Of a DNA stretch of 64,000 nucleotides, positions 1 to 6,622 are shown in pieces; position 1 is the first letter of the stretch, and each line of letters opens with the position of its first letter. Where the stretch lies: NCBI GenBank assembly GCA_938084845.1, contig CALKEB010000028.1:44479-108478 (forward strand), written 5' to 3'. The notes below the pieces were generated by a model. That model was not told the DNA's origin. It ran no database searches and worked only from the letters and a program-made list of their open reading frames with translations. This DNA is from an uncultured Polaribacter sp. (GTDB taxonomy: Bacteria; Bacteroidota; Bacteroidia; Flavobacteriales; Flavobacteriaceae). A program made the position numbers and the translations under genes.

Positions 1-2
1 TA

Positions 3-119
3 AATGAGTTATCTAAAGAACTATTATCCGGAAAAATTACAACAGAAAGTATTATTTTAATCGATGCATTTGATGACAAATTGGTATTTCGAAACCAAAC
101 CGAATTAGTAGAAAGTTAG
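3..119 (+). CDS. clpB: C-terminal end of a ClpB-type disaggregase (partial)
   Basis: The reading frame is open from the window edge to a TAG at 117-119 and encodes 38 residues. The stretch LSKELLSGKI followed by SIILIDAFDDKLVFRN resembles the extreme C terminus of the AAA+ disaggregase ClpB, the small D2 subdomain just after the last ATPase motifs. ClpB works with DnaK, DnaJ and GrpE to pull proteins out of aggregates. Only the tail is visible, so the assignment rests on a short similarity recalled from the family; another AAA+ Clp protein cannot be excluded. A terminator hairpin follows 12 bases downstream. Confidence 0.5.
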   Translation, partial: NELSKELLSGKITTESIILIDAFDDKLVFRNQTELVES

Positions 120-131
120 TAATTAAATTTT

Positions 132-167
132 AAAAAAGTGATGATTATATACGCATCACTTTTTTTT
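132..167 (+). terminator. Rho-independent terminator after the clpB-like gene
   Basis: A 12-base arm at 132-143 (A6 then GTGATG) pairs with 154-165 (CATCAC then T6) around a 10-base loop, and the T-run continues. It lies 12 bases after the stop codon of the partial gene, as expected for an intrinsic terminator. Confidence 0.8.
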
Positions 168-193
168 ATTACATTCGCATACGATAATTATTT

Positions 194-721
194 ATGAAAC
201 ACTACATTCTATTTATTTCCATTTCTTTTGCGCTGTTATCCAGCTGTTCATCTAGCAATGAATCAACAACCTATTATTTAATTCGTCATGCAGAAAAAGA
301 CAGAACAGACTCAACTAATAGAAATCCAAATTTAAATCTAGAGGGTGAAACCAGAGCACAAAATTGGGCGTTTTTTTTTAAAGATATTCCATTAGATGCT
401 GTCTATACAACCCATTACAATAGAACGATACAAACCGCGACTCCTACTGCAAAATCAAAAAATATTGAACTAAAATATTATAGTCCTAACCGTATGTTTG
501 ACAGTATTTTTCAAGTAAATACAAAAGGAAAAAAAATATTGATTGTTGGCCATAGCAATACAACACCGATGTTTGCCAATAAAATTATTAATACATACAA
601 CAAAGCTATCTCAGACAATAAAAATTATAACGCTATGGATGATAATGACAATTCCAGTTTATTTATTGTAAAAATTGATGGCGAATCGATAACAACTGCT
701 GTAGAAAAAATCAATCGATAA
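194..721 (+). CDS. Histidine phosphatase family lipoprotein (SixA/phosphoglycerate mutase-like)
   Basis: The 175-residue product begins with a hydrophobic signal and the lipobox LLSSC (Cys18), so it is probably a lipoprotein. The histidine-phosphatase signature RHAE lies at residues 31-34, with His32 as the expected phospho-acceptor. Arg77 in YNRTIQTATPT and the second catalytic His120 in GHSNT complete the usual set. The length fits small SixA-like members rather than metabolic phosphoglycerate mutases. The substrate is unknown; the envelope location suggests an extracytoplasmic phosphoester or phosphohistidine. The 3' end overlaps the convergent lipoprotein gene by 11 bases, so the two transcripts share an antisense end. 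Confidence 0.8.
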   Translation: MKHYILFISISFALLSSCSSSNESTTYYLIRHAEKDRTDSTNRNPNLNLEGETRAQNWAFFFKDIPLDAVYTTHYNRTIQTATPTAKSKNIELKYYSPNRMFDSIFQVNTKGKKILIVGHSNTTPMFANKIINTYNKAISDNKNYNAMDDNDNSSLFIVKIDGESITTAVEKINR

Positions 722-1451
722 GATTAACATCAATATCCTCTAAATGGATATCAGAAACTTTCTGTAATTTATTATTTGTAAATGCAATGTCTAAATCGAT
801 AAGTTTTACCTCATTATCTGTGGGTTTATAATTTATATAGTCTACAAATCGAATACCCTTACTAAAATGCTGTTTACCTACTGCCCTAAATCTTTTTCCT
901 CCTCCATTCGTATGGAACGAATACGCCAAAAAATCAATTAAAAAATCTTTTTTACCAACCCAGTATATAAAAACATCATTGTAATCTTCTCCTCCTCCAT
1001 TTTTCTTAAATGTAATTTCTACTTTATAATAATCTTTACCTGCAATTTTTCTTGATGGTAAAATACGTTTTTGTACAGCAGCATCGTTTAACCCGAAAGG
1101 TAATACAGAAAAATAATGAACAGAATTTATTGCATTACTGTAGCTCCTTTTTAAAGAATCATTTACGGATAACTTTGTATTGTTTATACTCCTTTGATAA
1201 GAAGTATTTGTTATATAATCTTCTATTGTTATCGTATCATTTTTAAGTCTTCGACTTAATTTAAACCTCCCATTTTTTCTAAATGCTTCATACGATTTAT
1301 CTCTGAATTTAAATGAAATTTTGGAGGATGAAACTTTAGATGCACCAGAGTTTTGTATCGTTGCATCTATAATTTGCTGAGCATTAATTGACTCATTTTT
1401 TTGTTTACAAGAAATAATGAAAAGGAATAGGTATACATATAAAAATCGCAT
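711..1451 (-). CDS. Lipoprotein of unknown function, DUF6503-like
   Basis: The 246-residue product has a short signal with lipobox IISCK (Cys15). The mature part begins with AQQIIDATIQNSGA, has strand-rich segments such as KISFKFRDKSYEAF, and later YYKVEITFKKNGGGEDY and FIYWVGKKDFLIDF. This resembles the LolA/LppX-like fold of DUF6503 proteins common in Flavobacteriia, which are often wrongly labelled deoxyribose-phosphate aldolase. The family name is recalled, not searched. A role in carrying a hydrophobic ligand in the envelope would be inference only. It is transcribed against the phosphatase gene and away from smpB. Confidence 0.6.
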   Translation of the reverse strand: MRFLYVYLFLFIISCKQKNESINAQQIIDATIQNSGASKVSSSKISFKFRDKSYEAFRKNGRFKLSRRLKNDTITIEDYITNTSYQRSINNTKLSVNDSLKRSYSNAINSVHYFSVLPFGLNDAAVQKRILPSRKIAGKDYYKVEITFKKNGGGEDYNDVFIYWVGKKDFLIDFLAYSFHTNGGGKRFRAVGKQHFSKGIRFVDYINYKPTDNEVKLIDLDIAFTNNKLQKVSDIHLEDIDVNLID

Positions 1452-1519
1452 GATAACAACTATTTTGTTTATTATTAAATTGGAATCAAAATTACATTTC
1501 TTTCTCCAATGTAAAGATG

Positions 1520-1527
1520 TATCTTTG
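1520..1527 (+). promoter_or_regulatory. Candidate -7 box for smpB
   Basis: TATCTTTG matches the Bacteroidota -7 consensus TAnnTTTG and lies 28 bases before the smpB start. No clear TTG -33 element sits at the usual distance, so the call rests on the -7 box and position. Confidence 0.45.
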
Positions 1528-1554
1528 TAAAAATTACAAAAGACAATCTAAGTA

Positions 1555-2016
1555 GTGCAGAAAAAAATAAATATTCAAAATAAAAAAGCACGTTTCGAAT
1601 ATGAAATATTAGATAAATATGTAGCTGGAATTCAGTTAACAGGCACAGAAATAAAGTCTATAAGGCAAAGTCAGGCCAGAATAACAGAAAGCTTTTGTGA
1701 GTTTAATGGTCGTGGAGAATTGTTTATTGTAAATATGTACATTAAAGAATATCTATATGGAAATCATTTTAACCACAAACCAAAAAGCGAAAGACGTTTA
1801 CTTTTAAATAAAAGAGAATTAAAAAGCCTTAAAAAAGATGTAGATATTAAGGGAAATACTATTGTTCCCTTAAAACTTTTTATTAATGATAACGGGTTCG
1901 CAAAATTAGAAATTGCACTAGCTAAAGGTAAACAAACTCATGACAAAAGAAATGTCATTAAAGATAGAGACAATAAAAGAGATTTAGCAAGAGTAAAAAA
2001 AAGCTTTAATGCTTAA
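1555..2016 (+). CDS. smpB: SsrA-binding protein SmpB
   Basis: SmpB binds the tRNA-like part of tmRNA and delivers it to ribosomes stalled on broken mRNAs, allowing trans-translation. The 153-residue product shows family landmarks in order: KKARFEYEILDKYVAGIQLTG, the GTEIKSIRQ segment, YLYGNHFNHKPKSERRLLL, and the basic tail KQTHDKRNVIKDRDNKRDLAR that enters the decoding centre. The start is GTG at 1555, because no ATG in frame would keep the conserved N terminus. The stop overlaps the maf start by eight bases (ATGCTTAA), which indicates co-transcription and probably translational coupling. Confidence 0.96.
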   Translation: MQKKINIQNKKARFEYEILDKYVAGIQLTGTEIKSIRQSQARITESFCEFNGRGELFIVNMYIKEYLYGNHFNHKPKSERRLLLNKRELKSLKKDVDIKGNTIVPLKLFINDNGFAKLEIALAKGKQTHDKRNVIKDRDNKRDLARVKKSFNA

Positions 2017-2593
2017 AGAAAAATTAAAGAAATACACCCTAATTTTAGCTTCTGGCTCTCCAAGAAGACAACAATTTTTTAAAGATTTAGATATCGATTT
2101 TAAAATTGTTGTTAAACCAGTAAAAGAACTTTTTCCTGATACCTTAAAAGGAGCAGAAATTACAGATTTTTTAGCAGATCTAAAGTCAAAAGCCTTTACA
2201 AATCTAGAAGACTCCGATATTTTAATTACTTCAGATACTATAGTTTGGCTAAATGGAAAAGCATTAGGCAAACCTAAAAACAAACAGGAAGCCTTTTTAA
2301 TGCTTCAAGAAATCTCTGGACAAAAACATGATGTAATTACATCGATTAGTATAAAAACGAATAAAAGTCAAAAAATTATAAATGACACCACCACTGTTCA
2401 TTTTAAAAATTTTTCGAAAGAAGAAATCGAATATTATATAACGCATTATAAACCTTTTGATAAAGCTGGAGGATATGGTATTCAAGAATGGATTGGATTA
2501 ATTGGTATAGATAAAATTGAAGGAAGTTATTTTAATGTTGTGGGTTTACCAGTTCATAAACTCTTTAAAGAGCTATTAAAGTTTTCAGCATAA
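2009..2593 (+). CDS. maf: Maf family nucleotide pyrophosphatase
   Basis: Maf proteins hydrolyse dTTP, UTP or modified pyrimidine triphosphates to monophosphates and help keep odd bases out of DNA and RNA. The 194-residue product has the signature LASGSPRRQ at residues 13-21, the acidic segment TSDTIVWLNGKALGKPK containing the catalytic Asp, and the FDKAGGYGIQEWIG block with the conserved Lys and Gln. Length and motifs match the YhdE subgroup. It overlaps smpB by eight bases. In many flavobacteria maf sits beside kdsC; here kdsC is 10 kb away with the DUF2520 gene. Confidence 0.93.
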   Translation: MLKEKLKKYTLILASGSPRRQQFFKDLDIDFKIVVKPVKELFPDTLKGAEITDFLADLKSKAFTNLEDSDILITSDTIVWLNGKALGKPKNKQEAFLMLQEISGQKHDVITSISIKTNKSQKIINDTTTVHFKNFSKEEIEYYITHYKPFDKAGGYGIQEWIGLIGIDKIEGSYFNVVGLPVHKLFKELLKFSA

Positions 2594-2689
2594 ACTGTTA
2601 AAAAGTCTTCGTTGTTATCTTTCAAATTAAAGGCATAAAGAAAAATAAAAGTTTATTTTTACCAAAAATTTTACAACAATACATTTAGC

Positions 2690-3643
2690 ATGAAGAAATT
2701 TACATACACAGAAAAAAAAGATACTCGTTCAGGTTTCGGAGATGGACTAACAGAATTAGGTAGAACTAATCCAAACGTGGTTGCTTTGTGTGCAGACTTA
2801 ATTGGATCTTTAAAAATGGATCAATTTATTAAGGAAAATCCAGAACGTTTTTTTCAAGTAGGTATTGCAGAAGCAAATATGATCGGTATTGCAGCCGGAT
2901 TAACAATAGGAGGTAAAATACCATTCACAGGAACTTTTGCAAATTTCTCTACTGGAAGAGTGTATGATCAAATAAGACAATCTGTTGCTTATTCTGGTAA
3001 AAATGTAAAAGTGTGTGCTTCTCATGCTGGTGTAACTTTGGGTGAAGATGGAGCTACACATCAAATACTAGAAGATATTGGTTTAATGAAAATGTTACCA
3101 GGAATGACGGTAATTAATCCTTGTGATTACAACCAGACAAAAGCAGCTACTTTAGCTATTGCTGACTTTGACGGGCCAGTGTATCTTCGTTTTGGAAGAC
3201 CAAAAGTACCCGTTTTTATGCCAGAAGATGCTGTTTTTGAGATTGGAAAAGGTATTCAATTAACAGAAGGAACAGATGTAACAATTGTTGCAACAGGGCA
3301 TTTAGTGTGGGAGTCACTACAAGCAGCAGAGCAACTAGAAGCTGAGGGTATTTCTGCTGAAGTTATAAATATACACACCATTAAACCGTTAGATGAAGAA
3401 ATTATTTTAAAATCTATAGCAAAAACAAAATGTATTGTAACAGCAGAGGAACACAATAAATTAGGTGGTTTAGGAGAAAGTGTAGCTAGAACATTAGCTT
3501 TAAATACACCTACTCCTCAAGAATTTGTTGCTACAGATGATACATTTGGAGAATCTGGAACGCCAGCTCAATTAATGGCTAAATATGGTTTGGATGCTAG
3601 TGCAGTTGTAAAAGCAGCTAAAAGAGTAATTTCAAGAAAATAA
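2690..3643 (+). CDS. Transketolase, C-terminal subunit (split enzyme)
   Basis: Transketolase moves two-carbon ketol units between sugar phosphates using thiamine diphosphate. This 317-residue protein covers only the central pyrimidine-binding and C-terminal domains. VGIAEANMIGIAAGL contains the Glu that activates the cofactor, GATHQILEDIGLMK follows, and VTAEEHNKLGGLGESVA marks the C-terminal domain. The pyrophosphate-binding N-terminal half (about 280 residues with GDG...N) is missing, as in species where transketolase is two proteins. The upstream neighbour is maf and the downstream one an outer-membrane barrel, so the partner subunit must be elsewhere. A 96-base gap separates it from maf. 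Confidence 0.92.
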   Translation: MKKFTYTEKKDTRSGFGDGLTELGRTNPNVVALCADLIGSLKMDQFIKENPERFFQVGIAEANMIGIAAGLTIGGKIPFTGTFANFSTGRVYDQIRQSVAYSGKNVKVCASHAGVTLGEDGATHQILEDIGLMKMLPGMTVINPCDYNQTKAATLAIADFDGPVYLRFGRPKVPVFMPEDAVFEIGKGIQLTEGTDVTIVATGHLVWESLQAAEQLEAEGISAEVINIHTIKPLDEEIILKSIAKTKCIVTAEEHNKLGGLGESVARTLALNTPTPQEFVATDDTFGESGTPAQLMAKYGLDASAVVKAAKRVISRK

Positions 3644-3681
3644 TTTCGTTATATTGCTATAAAATCAAAACGTAAAAAATT

Positions 3682-4275
3682 ATGAAAAAAATAGTATTGG
3701 TTATATTCTTAGCTTTAGGAGTGCATCAGTTTTCTAATGCACAAATAAATTTTGGTATAAAAGCGGGTATAAATTATAATAATAATGGAGAAGATGCCTT
3801 TAAAGATGCTACTAATGATATTGCAGAAGGCGCTAGTGCTAAGACTGGATATCATGCAGGAGTATGGTTCAGAGGAAAACTACCCATATTAGGTTTTTAT
3901 CTAAGACCAGAAATAATTTATACAGAAGTTAAATCTGAATTTGAGGTACAAGCTAGAACAGAAGATTATTCTTTTAAAAAATTAGATGTACCTGTTTTAG
4001 TTGGTAAAAAATTATTAGGTTTTGCACATGTGTTTGCGGGTCCATCTTTTCAATATATTTTAGAAGACCAAATAGATTTTAGAAATCTATCTACAGATGA
4101 ATTCAATAAATTTACAGTAGGCCTTCAGTTTGGGGCTGGTGTAGAGTTTGATAATATAGGTATAGATGTGCGTTGGGAAAGAGGTTTAACTAAAAGTGAA
4201 GCCGAGTTTGCCAACAACGCAAAAATAGACAATAGAGTAAATCAATTAATTTTTGGTATTTCTCTAAAACTCTAG
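3682..4275 (+). CDS. Outer-membrane beta-barrel protein, PorT-like
   Basis: The 197-residue product has a signal peptide ending near SNAQ, then INFGIKAGINYNNN, which is typical of the small PorT-like barrels of Bacteroidota. Alternating hydrophobic strands (FYLRPEIIYTEV, VHVFAGPSF-like, FGAGVEFDNIGIDVRWERG) and a terminal strand ending FGISLKL with an aromatic-hydrophobic pattern support an eight-stranded outer-membrane barrel. The function is unknown. It starts 38 bases after the transketolase gene and may be read from the same transcript. A strong bidirectional terminator follows. Confidence 0.8.
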   Translation: MKKIVLVIFLALGVHQFSNAQINFGIKAGINYNNNGEDAFKDATNDIAEGASAKTGYHAGVWFRGKLPILGFYLRPEIIYTEVKSEFEVQARTEDYSFKKLDVPVLVGKKLLGFAHVFAGPSFQYILEDQIDFRNLSTDEFNKFTVGLQFGAGVEFDNIGIDVRWERGLTKSEAEFANNAKIDNRVNQLIFGISLKL

Positions 4276-4290
4276 AAATATAAATTTTAA

Positions 4291-4328
4291 TAAAAAAAGG
4301 GAAGTATTAAATACTTCCCTTTTTTTTA
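4291..4328. terminator. Bidirectional terminator between the barrel gene and bcp
   Basis: A7 GGGAAGTATT pairs with AATACTTCCC T8 around a minimal loop. The A-run on one side and the T-run on the other let it work on both strands for two convergent genes. Confidence 0.88.
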
Positions 4329-4781
4329 TATACCTAATATTTGTTGGGCATGTGCTTTGGTTTTTACTTTAGCAATTACTTCTTCTATAATTCCTTTTTC
4401 ATCGATAATAAATGTAGTTCTATAAATTCCGTCATATTCTTTGCCCATAAATTTTTTAGGACCCCAAACTCCAAATGCATTGATTACAGTTTTATCTTCA
4501 TCTGCTAAAAGTGGAAATTTTAATTCATATTTATTTATAAAATTTTGTTGTCTTTTTGCAGAATCTGCACTTACCCCTAAAATATCATATCCTTTATTTG
4601 TAAAAACCTGATAATTATCACTTAGATTACACGCCTCTGCAGTACAACCAGGTGTACTTGCCTTTGGGTAAAAAAATAGGACTAGTTTTTTACCTGAATA
4701 ATCAGACAACTTTATGGTATTTCCTTCTTGATCTTTTGCTTCAAAATTTGGGGCAGCATCCCCTACTTTAAGTGATGTCAT
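4326..4781 (-). CDS. bcp: Thiol peroxidase of the BCP/PrxQ type
   Basis: Bcp reduces hydrogen peroxide and organic hydroperoxides with electrons from thioredoxin in the cytoplasm. The 151-residue product has the thioredoxin fold. The peroxidatic Cys46 lies in TPGCT and a second cysteine, Cys51, lies five residues later, which is the atypical two-Cys PrxQ pattern. FFYPK before the active site and LLADEDKTVINAFGVWGPKK after it are also typical. Gene length matches the family. It is transcribed away from nth, and the stop overlaps the bidirectional terminator hairpin. Confidence 0.95.
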   Translation of the reverse strand: MTSLKVGDAAPNFEAKDQEGNTIKLSDYSGKKLVLFFYPKASTPGCTAEACNLSDNYQVFTNKGYDILGVSADSAKRQQNFINKYELKFPLLADEDKTVINAFGVWGPKKFMGKEYDGIYRTTFIIDEKGIIEEVIAKVKTKAHAQQILGI

Positions 4782-4903
4782 TTTTTTTATTTTAAGTTAT
4801 GAATATGTGAATTTAAAAAGTAAAAATGACACTAAAAACTTTTTACAATACAAGTTATAAATCTTTAGAAACTTTTAACTTTACTCTTTTAAATTCATAA
4901 TTT

Positions 4904-5566
4904 ATGACAAAATCTGAAAAAGTGAATTTTGTAGTAAAAACACTTCAAAATTTATATCCAGAAATTCCAATTCCATTAGACCATAAAGATCCGTACACCC
5001 TATTAATTGCAGTATTATTGTCTGCACAATGCACAGATGTAAGGGTAAATAAAATTACACCTCTTTTATTTGATAAAGCTGATAACCCTTTTGATATGGT
5101 TAAAATGTCTATTGATGAAATTAAGCAAATTATACGTCCTTGTGGATTATCTCCAATGAAATCTAAGGGAATCTATGGTCTTTCTAAAATATTAATTGAA
5201 AAATACAATGGCAAAGTTCCTGAATCTTTTGAAGCATTAGAAGCACTACCCGCTGTTGGTCATAAAACAGCTAGTGTTGTAATGAGTCAGGCTTTTGGTG
5301 TACCTGCTTTTCCAGTAGATACCCATATACATCGCTTAATGTATCGATGGAATTTAACAAATGGTAAAAATGTAAATCAAACAGAAAAAGATGCAAAACG
5401 ATTGTTTCCAATAGGGTTGTGGAATGATTTACACCTACAAATAATTTGGTATGGCAGAGAGTTTTCTCCTGCTCGAGGATGGGATTTAGAGAAAGATATT
5501 ATTACAAAAACGATAGGAAGAAAAAAAGTTTTACAAGAATATTACAAAACAAACAAAGCAAAATAA
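4904..5566 (+). CDS. nth: Endonuclease III-family DNA glycosylase lacking the Fe-S cluster
   Basis: Nth removes oxidised pyrimidines and cuts the abasic strand in base-excision repair. The 220-residue product has the helix-hairpin-helix LPAVGHKTASVV with catalytic Lys121, and the catalytic Asp139 in PVDTHIHR. In E. coli four C-terminal cysteines (Cx6Cx2Cx5C) bind a 4Fe-4S cluster. Here the matching region, WYGREFSPARGWDLEKD onward (residues 183-220), has no cysteine at all. The only cysteines are Cys43 and Cys80. This is a cluster-free variant with an otherwise intact active site. A terminator-like hairpin follows the stop. Confidence 0.93.
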   Translation: MTKSEKVNFVVKTLQNLYPEIPIPLDHKDPYTLLIAVLLSAQCTDVRVNKITPLLFDKADNPFDMVKMSIDEIKQIIRPCGLSPMKSKGIYGLSKILIEKYNGKVPESFEALEALPAVGHKTASVVMSQAFGVPAFPVDTHIHRLMYRWNLTNGKNVNQTEKDAKRLFPIGLWNDLHLQIIWYGREFSPARGWDLEKDIITKTIGRKKVLQEYYKTNKAK

Positions 5567-5580
5567 TTGTTTTTAAATTA

Positions 5581-5610
5581 AAAAAAGCCCCAACATTGTT
5601 GAAGCTTTTT
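5581..5610. terminator. Imperfect terminator hairpin after nth
   Basis: A6 GC is followed by a perfect inner stem CAACA-T-TGTTG and then GCTTTTT, with one CC/AA mismatch between the two stem parts. It could end nth on the plus strand and the small gene on the minus strand. Confidence 0.6.
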
Positions 5611-5616
5611 CCACTC

Positions 5617-5760
5617 TTAATTCAAATTTAGCTCAATAAAATTGGTTGATTTGGTTTTTACAATTGTTAGCGATTTGGAAAAATTAATCAAAAATTGAAC
5701 TGTTTCTTTTTTAGGTTGCATCTGAATTTCAGATGACTTTTCTGAGTAAAGTTGCATCAT
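5617..5760 (-). CDS. Small 47-residue protein downstream of an ECF sigma gene
   Basis: Reading the minus strand from ATG at 5760 gives 47 codons ending in TAA at 5617-5619. The product begins MMQLYSEKSSEI, continues QPKKETVQFLINFSKSL and ends FIELNLN. It is basic and amphipathic, with no signal or membrane helix. It starts 57 bases after the sigma-factor stop on the same strand and ends just before a terminator, so it looks like the second gene of that operon. I have an impression that similar short proteins follow this sigma gene in other flavobacteria, but this is unverified. The function is unknown; a partner of the sigma factor is speculation. Confidence 0.55.
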   Translation of the reverse strand: MMQLYSEKSSEIQMQPKKETVQFLINFSKSLTIVKTKSTNFIELNLN

Positions 5761-5817
5761 AAAATTAATTTTATCTAATGATTACATTAATGTAACGATG
5801 CATTTTTACAAATATTG

Positions 5818-6405
5818 TTAGTTCACTAAAATAAGTTTATGTTTTTTAATTAACTTACGCATGTTTATAAGTGCATAACGCATTCTTCCTAATGCAGTAT
5901 TAATACTAACCCCCGTATTTTCACTTATTTCTTTAAAGCTCATGTCTTTATACATGCGCATTACCAATACTTCTTTTTGTTCTTCTGGTAATTCATTCAC
6001 CAATTCTTTTACATCAGAAAATATTTGTTCTTGTATGAGCTGTTTTTCGGCATTCAAATTTCCATCACCTAAAACAGAAAAAATATCAAATTCATCCGTA
6101 TTTCTAAATGCTGGCATTCTATTAGATTTTCTAAAATGATCAATCACTAAATTATGCGCAATTCGCATAACCCAAGGTAAAAACTTACCTTCTTCATTAT
6201 ACTTTCCTTTTTTTAAAGTTTTGATTACTTTTATAAATGTATCTTGAAAAACATCTTCTGTGATGTCTTTGTCTTTTACTTTAGTATAAATAAAGCTGAA
6301 AAGACGCTGTTGATGTCTATTAATTAAAATACTTAATGATGCTTCATCACCATTAATATAATTGCCTACTAAGACTCTATCTGAAATTGTTTGTTTATTT
6401 GCCAT
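5818..6405 (-). CDS. ECF-type RNA polymerase sigma factor
   Basis: The 195-residue product contains sigma region 2 (ITEDVFQDTFIKVIKTL and KFLPWVMRIAHNLVIDHFRK) and region 4 (LPEEQKEVLVMRMYKDM then FKEISENTGVSINTALGRMRYAL) with no region 1 or 3, which defines an extracytoplasmic-function sigma factor. No anti-sigma gene with a membrane helix lies next to it. The downstream companion on this strand is the 47-residue gene. Divergent uvrA starts 218 bases away. Its regulon is not evident from the sequence. Confidence 0.93.
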   Translation of the reverse strand: MANKQTISDRVLVGNYINGDEASLSILINRHQQRLFSFIYTKVKDKDITEDVFQDTFIKVIKTLKKGKYNEEGKFLPWVMRIAHNLVIDHFRKSNRMPAFRNTDEFDIFSVLGDGNLNAEKQLIQEQIFSDVKELVNELPEEQKEVLVMRMYKDMSFKEISENTGVSINTALGRMRYALINMRKLIKKHKLILVN

Positions 6406-6622
6406 ACACTACTTTTTAAAGATTATCTGTAAGAACATCTGAGTTTTATTAAAACGATAAATTTAAAAGTAGTTTTATTGTATAAGCCTTTAATTTTTAT
6501 GAAATTTAGAATGTAAATATAAAATATATTTTTTGTTTGACAAATATTTTAACAAAGAGACGATGAATCTTTTTCTATTTCAATAAAATTAATGGTATTT
6601 TTATAGCTTATTATTTGATTGA

